A stretch of DNA of 64,000 bases from positions 124,001 through 188,000 of the forward strand of contig CAUWBF010000001.1 in the NCBI GenBank assembly GCA_963557785.1. The letters run 5' to 3'. Under the pieces are notes generated by a model that had not been told where the DNA came from, did no database searches, and saw only the letters and a program-made list of their open reading frames with translations. Shown here piece after piece: positions 54,854 to 63,887 of this stretch (within the stretch, counting starts at the first letter, position 1; every line of letters starts with the position of its first letter). Source of the stretch: Merdicola sp963557785 (GTDB lineage: Bacteria; Bacillota; Clostridia; TANB77; CAG-508). Made by a program: the position numbers and the translations under genes.

Positions 54854-55786
54854 TTATTTAAAAGTAGAAGAAGGATTTCCTTTACTAGAAGGGTTTGATA
54901 AATCATAATCTTCTATATTTTCGTCTTTATAAATTTGCTTATAAATGTCGTAAATATTATAAATCTTACCAATATTTTTCATATAAGAGAAATTGATAGA
55001 TTTTGAATTGACATTATTTGTTTTTACATTCTTAAAATATACCATCTGTTGATTTTGGTCAAATAAGATATGGTCATTAGGTGATTCAATTTCATTAGAA
55101 GAGGAAATATATATATAATCTACATTAATTTTGCTAGAATCAATGTAAGTATTATTCTTAATAGGTCTTCTACCTAATTCAATTCTATAATCACATTTAC
55201 TATCATTTACATTTAAATACCAACAATTTGCAAAATCATTTATATCAACTTCAAAACTATAATTCATAGAATCATTGTGAACTATTAGTACAGGCTTCGT
55301 AACTTCAAAGAAATTTTCTCCATATTGTTCAACGTATTTTTTTCTATCATCATCAGAAATTTCCCAATATACAAATAAAGTATTTGGAGTTTGAGCAAGT
55401 AATTTAACTACTGTTTTATTGTAATTTCCTGGTAAATCATAATATTCTGCAATAGAGAAATCCTCTGGAAATGCAGTTTTAACCTTTTTAACAGATTTTT
55501 TAGTAGAAGTAGTTTTTTTACCTGTAGCAGTTTTGACTGTTGTGGTAGCTTTAGTACTTTTTGTAGTTTTTTTAGTAGTGTTTTTTGTTGTAGTAGTCTT
55601 TTTGGTTGTAGTAGTGTTTTTTGTAGTTTCTTTTTTTGTTTTTTCCAATTTTGAAGGTTGTTTCTTAGTAGTTGATTTTTTAGAATCACTGACTTTCGTA
55701 CTTTTTGTAGTTTTAGCAGTCGATGTAGTTTTCTTTTTTACAATTTTTTCATCTTCTGATTTTGCTTCTTTTGTAACTTTTGGCAT
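54854..55786 (-). CDS. DUF4912 protein with Lys/Thr/Ser-rich N-terminal region
   Basis: 310 residues. The first 105 are low-complexity, almost only Lys, Thr, Ser and Val (runs such as KKTTTTKNTTKKTTKS), very basic. Then DUF4912 (about 110-225; FVYWEISDDDRKKYVEQYG, ADCWYLNV-like NCWYLNVNDSKCDYRIELGRR), a predicted carbohydrate-binding-like beta domain of unknown function. The C-terminal 80 residues are variable. In my experience DUF4912 occurs next to GH57 branching enzymes, as here, suggesting a glucan-related role (inference). A basic tail might contact DNA or polyanions. Confidence 0.85.
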   Translation of the reverse strand: MPKVTKEAKSEDEKIVKKKTTSTAKTTKSTKVSDSKKSTTKKQPSKLEKTKKETTKNTTTTKKTTTTKNTTKKTTKSTKATTTVKTATGKKTTSTKKSVKKVKTAFPEDFSIAEYYDLPGNYNKTVVKLLAQTPNTLFVYWEISDDDRKKYVEQYGENFFEVTKPVLIVHNDSMNYSFEVDINDFANCWYLNVNDSKCDYRIELGRRPIKNNTYIDSSKINVDYIYISSSNEIESPNDHILFDQNQQMVYFKNVKTNNVNSKSINFSYMKNIGKIYNIYDIYKQIYKDENIEDYDLSNPSSKGNPSSTFK

Positions 55787-55883
55787 TTATTTTCCTCCTT
55801 AGTAAATATTAAATCATACTATACAATATACTATATCAAAAAAAGAATAAATTCAATACCAAAAAGCGACAAAATTAAATATT

Positions 55884-56318
55884 TTATAAAAATTTTTTTA
55901 ATTGATTTATGCTGTTTTCTTGAGTTGTAACAAAATTATTTAAAAGGCTTTTTATATCTTCACTAACATTAGGGTTTGAGTTTAATAACTTTCTACCTTT
56001 AATAATTCCCATATCTGTGCCTTGAATTAAAAGTTCTGCTAAATGAGAAATTGTTTTATCATTTAGTGTATTCATTTGTATTCCAGTCCAACTCATAACT
56101 GATTCCTTCATATGATTTTCTTCGGGAATTTCACCATAATTCTCAAATAGTTTATTAATCCTATCTAAAAATTGACTATATTCTGTATATTGAAAACTTA
56201 AGTTATCCTTAAACTCAGAATCTTCAATTTTTTCAGCTACATAAGATATAGAATCCATACCCATTTTAGCTCCTTTGTGCAATTCATTTAATACTTTTAT
56301 ATTTTCATAATCATCCAT
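55884..56318 (-). CDS. Four-helix (ferritin-like) small protein, DUF2383-like
   Basis: 144 residues, AGGAGGT ribosome binding site. All helices, in four amphipathic blocks (about 1-35, 40-65, 80-105, 115-143); resembles the ferritin-like DUF2383/PA2169 group by pattern (HKGAKMGMDSISYVAEKI, LAELLIQGTDMGIIKGRKLL). Metal ligands are not convincing. It is divergent from the phosphorylase gene. Function unknown. Confidence 0.75.
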   Translation of the reverse strand: MDDYENIKVLNELHKGAKMGMDSISYVAEKIEDSEFKDNLSFQYTEYSQFLDRINKLFENYGEIPEENHMKESVMSWTGIQMNTLNDKTISHLAELLIQGTDMGIIKGRKLLNSNPNVSEDIKSLLNNFVTTQENSINQLKKFL

Positions 56319-56384
56319 AAAATTACCTCCTATAAAAGTAGTTTAACCAAAAGAAAAAAATAAATAAAATTTTATTAAAATCAT

Positions 56385-56413
56385 TTGACAAATTATATAT
56401 GTTAATAGATAAT
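56385..56413 (+). promoter_or_regulatory. SigA-type promoter for the phosphorylase gene
   Basis: TTGACA (56385-56390), 17-base spacer, GATAAT (56408-56413), about 70 bases before the start codon. Confidence 0.75.
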
Positions 56414-56480
56414 AGACTTGTTAAAATATATTTTTTTACAAAAGGAAAAAAGAGGAAATTACAAAGGAGGAAACATAGAA

Positions 56481-59051
56481 ATGTATGTTTTTAATAAAAT
56501 TACTGTAAATCCACAATTACCAAAAAGAATCAATAAATTAATGGATATTGCAAATAATTTATGGTGGTCTTGGAATACAGAATTTCTAAGATTATTTAAA
56601 AAAATTGATTTAGATTTATGGGAATCTGTAGAAAAAAATCCAGTAAAGTTTTTAAAACAAGTTTCACAAGAAAAATTAGAAGAAGCAATTAATAATGATG
56701 AATTTATAAAAGAATATGATAAGATAGCACAAAATTTCGAAAATTATATGAATAGCAAGAATACTTGGTTTTCAAAAAACTATCCAAATAACTCAAAAAA
56801 TTTAATTGCATATTTTTCAGCAGAATATGGATTAGATGAGATATTACCTATATATTCAGGAGGACTTGGAATATTATCAGGAGATCATTTGAAATCAGCA
56901 AGTGATTTAGGATTACCATTTGTAGCAATAGGTTTATTATATAAAAATGGATATTTCCATCAAAAAATAAATGCATATGGAGATCAAGAAACAGAATATC
57001 ATAATATAGATTTAAATAATTTGCCAATAAGTTCTGTAAAAAATGAAAACGATGAAGATTTAATGATAAGTGTTAAACTTGCAGATAGAGAAGTGTTTTT
57101 AAAAGTATGGAAAATAAGTGTAGGAAGAATAAACTTATATTTATTAGATTCAGATATAGATAAAAATATAGCAGAAGATAGAGTAATTACTTTAAGATTA
57201 TATGGTGGAGACCAAGAAATGAGAATTAGACAAGAAATCGTTCTTGGTATGGCAGGAGTTAAATTGTTAAAAGCATTAAACTATGATCCAACTGTTTATC
57301 ATATGAATGAAGGACATTCATCATTCTTAACATTAGAATTAATAAAAAATATAATGCAAGATAAACAAGTGTCTTTCAACATTGCAAAAGAAATAGCATC
57401 TGCTAAAACAGTATTTACAACACATACACCAGTCCCAGCTGGAAATGATATATTCCCACTAGATTTAGTAGAAAAATATTTTTCTGAGTTCTGGCCAAAA
57501 TTAGGTTTAAATAAAGAAGAATTCCTAAAATTAGGTATGAAACCAACAAAAGAACTAGAAACAGGATTTAATATGGGAATACTAGCTTTAAAAATTGCAG
57601 GAAAGAAAAATGGAGTTAGTAAATTACATGGCGCAGTATCTAGAGAATTATTCGCAGATGTATGGCCTAATATAGCAGCAAATGAATCACCAATTACATA
57701 TGTAACAAATGGTATTCATACATGTTCATGGCTTGCACCAAATTTAAAAAATCTTTACAATCAATACTTAATGCCATATTGGCAAGATAACATACATCAA
57801 GATTCTACATGGGATAAAATAAAAGATATACCAAATGAAAAGCTATGGGCTGAACATATGGTAAGAAAAGAAAAATTATTAAAATTAGTAAAAGAAAATG
57901 TTACTAATAGATTAAGAGCTGGAAATGTAAGTTACGAAGAAATAAAAGAAATTACTTCTAAACTAGATCCGAATGTTTTAACAATAGGATTTGCAAGAAG
58001 ATTTGCAACATATAAAAGAGCTACATTAATATTTAAAGACTTAGAAAGAATAACACAAATATTAAATGATGAAAAAAGACCAGTTCAAATAATATTTGCA
58101 GGTAAAGCACATCCAGCAGATAAAGAAGGTCAAGATTTAATAAAATATATTCATGAATTATCTATGAAACCACAATTTAAAGGTAAATTATTTGTACTTG
58201 AAAATTATAATATAGGATTATCAAGATATTTAATAAGTGGTGTAGATGTATGGCTTAATAATCCAAGAAGACCAATGGAAGCTTCAGGAACAAGTGGACA
58301 AAAAGCTTCAGTAAATGGAGTTATAAATTTTAGTGTACTAGATGGATGGTGGGCTGAAGGGTATAACCAAAAAAATGGATGGACAATAGGTACAAACAAA
58401 GAATTTATATCATATGAAGAGCAAGATATTGCAGATAGCCAAAGTTTATATAACACTTTAGAAAATAAAATTATTCCATTATATTATGATGATAAATCAA
58501 AGATAGATGGTGTATCACCTAAATGGATGGAAATGATGAAAAATTCTATTATCTCAACAGGTGGGAAATATAGTACATCAAGAATGGTAGTTGACTATAC
58601 AAACAATTTATATATGCCATTATGTAATTTAACAAATAAATATTATTCTGATTTAGAAAAAGTAACTGAATTTAATACTTGGAAAGAAAACTTATATAAT
58701 AGTTGGAATAAAATAAATATAAAACAAGTAAATAATTCAGATAATATAACAATAGATGCAGGAAATAACATTGAAGTTCATTGTGAAGTTGAACTACCTA
58801 ATATATCTGTCAACAATATAGTTGTAGAAGTATATTATGGAAAAATTTCAAATAATGGTACAGTTGAAGAAGTGAATGTAATTCCTATGGAATTAGTAGC
58901 TTCTAATAATGAAGAAAGAAGATATACTTTCCAAGCTAAAATAGGATTATCTACAGGCGGAGAATATGGCTATACATTCAGAGTAATGCCAAAGCATGAA
59001 ATGATACTAGATAATAGTGATTTAAATTTAGTGAAATGGATAACAAAATAA
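56481..59051 (+). CDS. glgP: Alpha-glucan phosphorylase (short GT35 type)
   Basis: Start chosen at 56481, after AAAGGAGG; ORF extension upstream has no signal. About 856 residues of the alpha-glucan phosphorylase type (TIGR02094-like), which begins with the LWWSWNTE N-terminal domain. The PLP site EASGTSGQKASVNGVINFS (Lys of SGQK) and GGLGILSGDHLKSASDLG are clear. Releases glucose 1-phosphate from glycogen or maltodextrin. Co-operates with pgi and the nearby branching/debranching enzymes. No glgC/glgA synthesis genes are in the window. Confidence 0.95.
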   Translation: MYVFNKITVNPQLPKRINKLMDIANNLWWSWNTEFLRLFKKIDLDLWESVEKNPVKFLKQVSQEKLEEAINNDEFIKEYDKIAQNFENYMNSKNTWFSKNYPNNSKNLIAYFSAEYGLDEILPIYSGGLGILSGDHLKSASDLGLPFVAIGLLYKNGYFHQKINAYGDQETEYHNIDLNNLPISSVKNENDEDLMISVKLADREVFLKVWKISVGRINLYLLDSDIDKNIAEDRVITLRLYGGDQEMRIRQEIVLGMAGVKLLKALNYDPTVYHMNEGHSSFLTLELIKNIMQDKQVSFNIAKEIASAKTVFTTHTPVPAGNDIFPLDLVEKYFSEFWPKLGLNKEEFLKLGMKPTKELETGFNMGILALKIAGKKNGVSKLHGAVSRELFADVWPNIAANESPITYVTNGIHTCSWLAPNLKNLYNQYLMPYWQDNIHQDSTWDKIKDIPNEKLWAEHMVRKEKLLKLVKENVTNRLRAGNVSYEEIKEITSKLDPNVLTIGFARRFATYKRATLIFKDLERITQILNDEKRPVQIIFAGKAHPADKEGQDLIKYIHELSMKPQFKGKLFVLENYNIGLSRYLISGVDVWLNNPRRPMEASGTSGQKASVNGVINFSVLDGWWAEGYNQKNGWTIGTNKEFISYEEQDIADSQSLYNTLENKIIPLYYDDKSKIDGVSPKWMEMMKNSIISTGGKYSTSRMVVDYTNNLYMPLCNLTNKYYSDLEKVTEFNTWKENLYNSWNKINIKQVNNSDNITIDAGNNIEVHCEVELPNISVNNIVVEVYYGKISNNGTVEEVNVIPMELVASNNEERRYTFQAKIGLSTGGEYGYTFRVMPKHEMILDNSDLNLVKWITK

Positions 59052-59064
59052 TGTTATCCATTTC
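59033..59064 (+). repeat. Hairpin across the glgP stop codon
   Basis: GAAATGGATAAC and GTTATCCATTTC form a perfect 12-bp stem; the TAA stop lies in the loop. No T run follows, so a stability or processing element between glgP and pgi is more likely than a terminator. Confidence 0.6.
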
Positions 59065-59087
59065 ATGAAAGAAAAGAGGTAATAAAT

Positions 59088-60401
59088 ATGTCAGATTTAA
59101 AAATTGAATTAAAAAACACAAAAGTAGAAGAAAAGGAACTTATGAGTTATAAAGATGAGGTATCTAAAATTCATAAGGAATTATACCTAAAGGCAGATGA
59201 TGAAAAAGAATTTTTAGGATGGCTAAAATTGCCAACAGAATATGATAAAGAAGAATTTGCAAGAATTAAAGAAGTTGCAAAAAAGGTAAAAAAAGATTCA
59301 GATATACTCCTTGTAATAGGAATTGGAGGATCATATTTAGGAGCTAGAGCAGTTATAGAAGCAATGTCTAGTCAATTTGAAAATGCCATACCAGATGATA
59401 AAGCAAAAAATCCAAAAGTAATATTTGTAGGAAACAACCTAAATCCAGATTATATAAATGATATAATAAACTTTATTGGAGATAGAGATTTATCTATAAA
59501 TGTTATATCAAAATCAGGAACAACAACAGAGCCTGCTATTGCATTTAGAATTTTTAGAGAATTTTTAGAAAATAAATATGGATTAGCAGAAGCGAGAAGT
59601 AGAATATATGTAACAACAGATAAAGAAAAAGGGGCATTAAAGAAATTATCAGAATCAGAAGGATATCAAACTTTTGTTATACCAGATAATGTAGGAGGTA
59701 GATATTCTGTACTAACTGCTGTTGGATTATTACCTATAGCTGTAGCAGGAATAGATATAGATAAATTAATGACTGGTGCTCTATATGCTCAAAATAAATA
59801 CGCTGATGAAAATCTAAAATATAATGATTGTTATAAATATGCGGTAACTAGAAATATATTATATAAAAATAAAAAAGATATAGAATTACTAGTAGATTAT
59901 GAACCAAAATTACATTACTTCATAGAATGGTGGAAACAATTATATGGAGAAAGTGAAGGAAAAGATAATAAAGGAATATTCCCAGCAGGAGTAGAATTTA
60001 CAACAGATTTACACTCAATGGGACAATATATTCAAGAAGGTAGAAGAAATCTATTTGAAACAGTTTTAAATGTTGAAAAATCTAAAACAGATATAGAAAT
60101 AAAAAATGATGAAGATAACTTAGATGGTTTAAATTATTTAGTTGGAAAATCATTAGACTATGTAAATAAAAAGGCAATGGAAGCTACTATAGCAGCTCAT
60201 GTCGATGGAGATGTGCCAAACATATTAATCTCTATGGAAAAATTAGATGAAGAAAACTTAGGACAGCTAATATATTTCTTTGAACTTGCATGTGCAATGT
60301 CAGGTAAAATATTAGGAGTAAATCCTTTTAATCAACCAGGAGTAGAAGCATATAAAAAGAATATGTTTACTTTATTAGGAAAACCAGGATATGAAAAATA
60401 A
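59088..60401 (+). CDS. pgi: Glucose-6-phosphate isomerase
   Basis: 437 residues, the short bacterial form. GIGGSYLGARAVIEA, the SIS-domain VISKSGTTTEPAIAFR, VGGRYSVLTAVGLLPIA and late HVDGDVPNILISMEKLDE region are landmarks. Interconverts glucose 6-phosphate and fructose 6-phosphate, linking phosphorylase output to glycolysis. Follows glgP after a hairpin; strong terminator follows. Confidence 0.97.
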   Translation: MSDLKIELKNTKVEEKELMSYKDEVSKIHKELYLKADDEKEFLGWLKLPTEYDKEEFARIKEVAKKVKKDSDILLVIGIGGSYLGARAVIEAMSSQFENAIPDDKAKNPKVIFVGNNLNPDYINDIINFIGDRDLSINVISKSGTTTEPAIAFRIFREFLENKYGLAEARSRIYVTTDKEKGALKKLSESEGYQTFVIPDNVGGRYSVLTAVGLLPIAVAGIDIDKLMTGALYAQNKYADENLKYNDCYKYAVTRNILYKNKKDIELLVDYEPKLHYFIEWWKQLYGESEGKDNKGIFPAGVEFTTDLHSMGQYIQEGRRNLFETVLNVEKSKTDIEIKNDEDNLDGLNYLVGKSLDYVNKKAMEATIAAHVDGDVPNILISMEKLDEENLGQLIYFFELACAMSGKILGVNPFNQPGVEAYKKNMFTLLGKPGYEK

Positions 60402-60411
60402 CTAACTTTTT

Positions 60412-60446
60412 AAAAGCGACTTTGCGTGTACAGAGTCGCTTTTATT
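60412..60446 (+). terminator. Intrinsic terminator after pgi
   Basis: AAAAGCGACTTTG pairs with CAGAGTCGCTTTT (one wobble), followed by TATTG. Confidence 0.9.
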
Positions 60447-60478
60447 GTTGACAATTAATTCTTATTTTCTAGGTTTTC

Positions 60479-60507
60479 TTGAAAACATATTATATATGAT
60501 GTATAAT
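60479..60507 (+). promoter_or_regulatory. Promoter for the 60535-cmk-plsC group
   Basis: TTGAAA (60479-60484), 17-base spacer, TATAAT (60502-60507), close to the AAAGGAGAG ribosome binding site. Confidence 0.8.
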
Positions 60508-60534
60508 ATGAAAGATGAAAAAAGGAGAGATTAC

Positions 60535-61383
60535 ATGAGTACTATTAGAGTATATGCATTTGTTGGACCATCGGGAACAGGTAAAAGCTATAGAGCTCAA
60601 ATGGTTGCAAATGAAAATAATATAAATTATATAATAGATGATGGACTTTTTATTAAAGATAATGAAATTGTTGCTGGACAATCTGCAAAAAAAGCACCAA
60701 CAAAAGTTGAAACAGTAAAAAAAGCATTATTTTTAAATAAAGAACAAAAAGAAGAAATAATAAATGCAATAAAAAAATATAAACCAGAATCAATTTTGAT
60801 ATTAGGTACATCTGATGGAATGGTAGAAAAAATTGCAGAAAACCTAGAACTACCTAAAATAGAAAAAATTATATATATATCTGAAATAGCTACACCAGAA
60901 GAAATGCAGGAAGCTAGAAGAAGTAGAGTAACAGAAGGAAAACATGTTATTCCAGTACCTACTTTTGAAATTAAAAAAGATTTTTCAGGATATATATTAG
61001 ATCCTTTACAAATATTTAAATCTAAAGGTAGGGGGAGTAAACCATATATATCAGAAAAATCAATAATAAGACCTACTTTTAGTTATTTAGGAAATTTTAC
61101 TATTTCAGATGCAGTTTTTAGACAAATTACAGAACATTTAGCAAAAAAAGAAAAAACTATTTATAAAGTTTTAAGGACTAGAGCAGAGAGTTATGAAGAA
61201 GGTCCATATATTTACCTAGAAGTAATGGTAGAATATGGATATAATGTTGTAGAGTCCGTAGAACATTTTAAAACCAAAGTTATAAAAGAAATTAGTAAAA
61301 TGACTACTATGGATGTAAAATCTATAGAAATAGTTGTAAAAGGTATTCATATGCCAGATAATAATGAAAAGGTGGAGAAATAA
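60535..61383 (+). CDS. P-loop ATP-binding protein with Asp23/Gls24-like C-terminal domain
   Basis: Start chosen at 60535 (AAAGGAGAG upstream); an ORF start at 60445 lies before the promoter. About 282 residues: N-terminal NTPase with Walker A VGPSGTGKSY (about residues 10-19), then from about 200 an Asp23/Gls24-like domain (TISDAVFRQITEHLAKK..YIYLEVMVEYGYNVVESVEHFKTKVIKEI). Asp23-family proteins are envelope-stress-linked in Firmicutes. The union of both parts in one protein is unusual. Coupled to cmk, whose start directly follows the stop. Confidence 0.85.
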   Translation: MSTIRVYAFVGPSGTGKSYRAQMVANENNINYIIDDGLFIKDNEIVAGQSAKKAPTKVETVKKALFLNKEQKEEIINAIKKYKPESILILGTSDGMVEKIAENLELPKIEKIIYISEIATPEEMQEARRSRVTEGKHVIPVPTFEIKKDFSGYILDPLQIFKSKGRGSKPYISEKSIIRPTFSYLGNFTISDAVFRQITEHLAKKEKTIYKVLRTRAESYEEGPYIYLEVMVEYGYNVVESVEHFKTKVIKEISKMTTMDVKSIEIVVKGIHMPDNNEKVEK

Positions 61384-61384
61384 T

Positions 61385-62056
61385 ATGTCATTTGTAGTTG
61401 CGATAGATGGACCTGCAGGAAGTGGAAAAGGTACAATAACAAAAAATGTTGCAGAAAGATTAAACTTAATTAATATTGATACAGGAGCAATGTATAGATG
61501 TATAGCATTAAAAGCATTACAAGAAAATATAAGTAGTTCAGAAATATCAAAAATAGAAGAAATGGTAAATAGTAATATTTTAATTGAACTAAAGAGAGAA
61601 AATAATGAACAAAAAGTTTTCTTAAATGGAGAAGATGTTTCTAAAAAAATAAGAACAATAGAAGTAGATAATTGTGTTGCTAAATATGCTGCCTTAAAAT
61701 GTGTTAGAGATAGCGTAACCCCAATGCAAAGAAAAATGTCTGAACTTGGAAATATTATTATGGAAGGTAGAGATATAGGAACAACAGTATTTCCAAATGC
61801 AGATGTAAAAATATATTTAAATGCTTCAGTAGAAGAAAGAGCAAAAAGAAGATATAAACAAGATATAGAAAAAGGTATGAATGTAACTTATGAAGAAATA
61901 TTAAGAGGAATTATAGAAAGACATAAATTAGAAACAGAAAGAGAAATCTCACCTTTAGTAAAAGCAGAAGATGCAATCGAGATAGATACCAGTAATATGA
62001 CAATAGAACAAGTTACAGAAAAAGTTTGTGAAATTATAAAAAGTAAAATTAAATAG
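61385..62056 (+). CDS. cmk: Cytidylate kinase
   Basis: Start chosen at 61385 (AAGGTGGAG upstream). About 223 residues. Walker A DGPAGSGKGT, the CMP-binding NIDTGAMYR, and GRDIGTTVFPNADVK are visible. Phosphorylates CMP and dCMP. The run cmk-plsC-S1 protein is a frequent Clostridia gene order. Confidence 0.97.
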   Translation: MSFVVAIDGPAGSGKGTITKNVAERLNLINIDTGAMYRCIALKALQENISSSEISKIEEMVNSNILIELKRENNEQKVFLNGEDVSKKIRTIEVDNCVAKYAALKCVRDSVTPMQRKMSELGNIIMEGRDIGTTVFPNADVKIYLNASVEERAKRRYKQDIEKGMNVTYEEILRGIIERHKLETEREISPLVKAEDAIEIDTSNMTIEQVTEKVCEIIKSKIK

Positions 62057-62065
62057 GAGAAAATT

Positions 62066-62674
62066 ATGAAAAAAGTTTTTAAAAGTATTGTAAGAGTTAT
62101 AGTAAGAGCAGGAATCATATTTTATTGTAAAATAGTATATAGACTAAAAGTAACAGGAAAAGAAAAAAGAGTAAAAGAAGGACCAGTAATTTTTTGTGGA
62201 AATCATAGAACTTATTTAGATCCACCATTAATAGTTGTAACAGCTGGAAGGCATGTAAGATTTTTAGCAAAAGAAGAGTTATATAAAAATAAATTTTTAG
62301 CATTTTTAGGATGGGCATTTGATGCGGTTGCAGTTAAAAGAGATAATAAAGATATAGCTGCACTAAAAACTACATTAAAAGGTTTAAAAGCAGATGAGGC
62401 ATTTGCAATGTTCCCAGAAGGAACAAGAAACGGATTAGCAAAAGGAGAAGATGTAAAAGAAGGAGCAGCATTCTTTGCGTTAAAAACTGGAGCTAAAGTA
62501 CAACCAGTAGGAATAGTTGGAGGAAGCAAACCTTTTGAGAAAGTTTATGTTAATTATGGTGACCCATTAGATTATAGTGAATATGTATCAAAAAATCCTG
62601 ATAAAGAGACCTTGGCAAAGGTAAGCGAAGAAATAATGGATAACATAATTAAGTTGACAAAATCAGAGCATTAA
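62066..62674 (+). CDS. plsC: 1-acyl-sn-glycerol-3-phosphate acyltransferase
   Basis: 202 residues, membrane-associated by an N-terminal hydrophobic stretch (about 8-28). HX4D catalytic motif in GNHRTYLDPP and FPEGTRN acceptor motif. Converts lysophosphatidate into phosphatidate for phospholipids. Starts nine bases after cmk. Confidence 0.96.
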   Translation: MKKVFKSIVRVIVRAGIIFYCKIVYRLKVTGKEKRVKEGPVIFCGNHRTYLDPPLIVVTAGRHVRFLAKEELYKNKFLAFLGWAFDAVAVKRDNKDIAALKTTLKGLKADEAFAMFPEGTRNGLAKGEDVKEGAAFFALKTGAKVQPVGIVGGSKPFEKVYVNYGDPLDYSEYVSKNPDKETLAKVSEEIMDNIIKLTKSEH

Positions 62675-62694
62675 TATATAATATTGTACATCTA

Positions 62695-62724
62695 AAGACG
62701 TTTTCAAAAGAAAACGTCATTTAT
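62695..62724 (+). terminator. Intrinsic terminator after plsC
   Basis: GACGTTTTC pairs perfectly with GAAAACGTC around AAAA, followed by ATTTATT. Moderate U run. Confidence 0.7.
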
Positions 62725-62779
62725 TAAGAATATATATAATTTTTCATACAAAAGAGATAAAAATTAGGAAGGTGAAAAT

Positions 62780-63868
62780 ATGTCAGAAGACAATTTTGAG
62801 GAATTATTAAACAATTCAATGAAAGAAATTAATTTAGGAAAGACAGTTACAGGTAAAGTAATAAATATAACATCAAAGGATGAGATAATAGTAGATTTAG
62901 GATACAAAGCAGATGGAATAATACCTAAACAAGAATATTCATTTGATGAGGATGAGAACCCAAGAGATGAAATTAAAATAGGAGATAGTATAACAGCAGA
63001 TGTATTAAAAATGAATGACGGTGTAGGAAATGTACTATTGTCTTATAAAAGATATAAAGCAAGAAATTCAAGGGCAAAATTAGAAAATAAATTCAAAAAT
63101 GAAGAAATATTTGAAGAAAAAATATCAGAAGTTACAGATAAGGGATTTATAGTTAATTATGCTGGAATGCGTATATTTATACCACTATCTTTATCTGGAA
63201 TTACAAGAAATGAAGATATAGAAGAATATAAGAACAAAAAAGTAAAATTTAAAATAATAGAATGTGATTTAAAAAATAGGAGAATAATAGGCTCAATTAA
63301 AATTCTTAAAGATGAAGAAGATAGAAAAAAGTCTGAAAAATTTTGGAACGATATTGAAGTTGGAAAAGAATGTGAAGGTAAAGTAACAAGCTTGAGTGCT
63401 TATGGAGCTTTTGTAGATTTAGGAGTTGTTCAAGGATTATTACATATATCCGAAATGACTTGGGAGAAAAATAAAAATCCAAATGATATATTAAAAGTAG
63501 GACAGATGATTAAAGTAAAAGCAATAGAAGTAGATAAAGAAAATAAAAGAATAAAACTATCTTATTTAGAAAAAGGACCTAATCCTTGGGAAAAGGTAAA
63601 AGAAAAATACAATGTGAATGATATTTTAACTGTAAAAGTTGTAAAATTAATGCCTTTTGGAGTTTTTGTAGAGCTAGAGCCAGGAATAGAAGGATTAGTT
63701 CATATTTCTCAAATTTGTGAAAAAAGAATAACAAAACCTGAAGAAGAATTAAAAGTAGGACAAAAAGTTAATGCAAAAATATTAAATATAGATGAAGAAA
63801 ATAAAAAAATAGAACTTACAATAAAAGAACTTGAAGGAACAAGTAATGAATATAAAGAAGAAATTTAA
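62780..63868 (+). CDS. rpsA: S1 RNA-binding domain protein (ribosomal protein S1 homologue)
   Basis: 362 residues with four S1 domains (about 17-85, 102-170, 190-257, 275-345), each with a GxxVTGKV/GKEC start and a loop such as GYKADGIIP, GAFVDLGVVQGLLHISEM or GVFVELEPGIEGLVHIS. The third and fourth are the best conserved. In Firmicutes such four-domain proteins are often annotated rpsA but may not be essential ribosomal components. It follows cmk-plsC and precedes typA. Confidence 0.9.
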   Translation: MSEDNFEELLNNSMKEINLGKTVTGKVINITSKDEIIVDLGYKADGIIPKQEYSFDEDENPRDEIKIGDSITADVLKMNDGVGNVLLSYKRYKARNSRAKLENKFKNEEIFEEKISEVTDKGFIVNYAGMRIFIPLSLSGITRNEDIEEYKNKKVKFKIIECDLKNRRIIGSIKILKDEEDRKKSEKFWNDIEVGKECEGKVTSLSAYGAFVDLGVVQGLLHISEMTWEKNKNPNDILKVGQMIKVKAIEVDKENKRIKLSYLEKGPNPWEKVKEKYNVNDILTVKVVKLMPFGVFVELEPGIEGLVHISQICEKRITKPEEELKVGQKVNAKILNIDEENKKIELTIKELEGTSNEYKEEI

Positions 63869-63887
63869 AAGGTGAGGGAGTAAAAAA

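Noticed and set aside
55408..55802. Overlapping ORFs on both strands, including a Val/Phe-rich one on the plus strand
   Set aside because: They are reading-frame shadows of the Lys/Thr-rich repeat region of the DUF4912 gene and have no ribosome binding site of their own.
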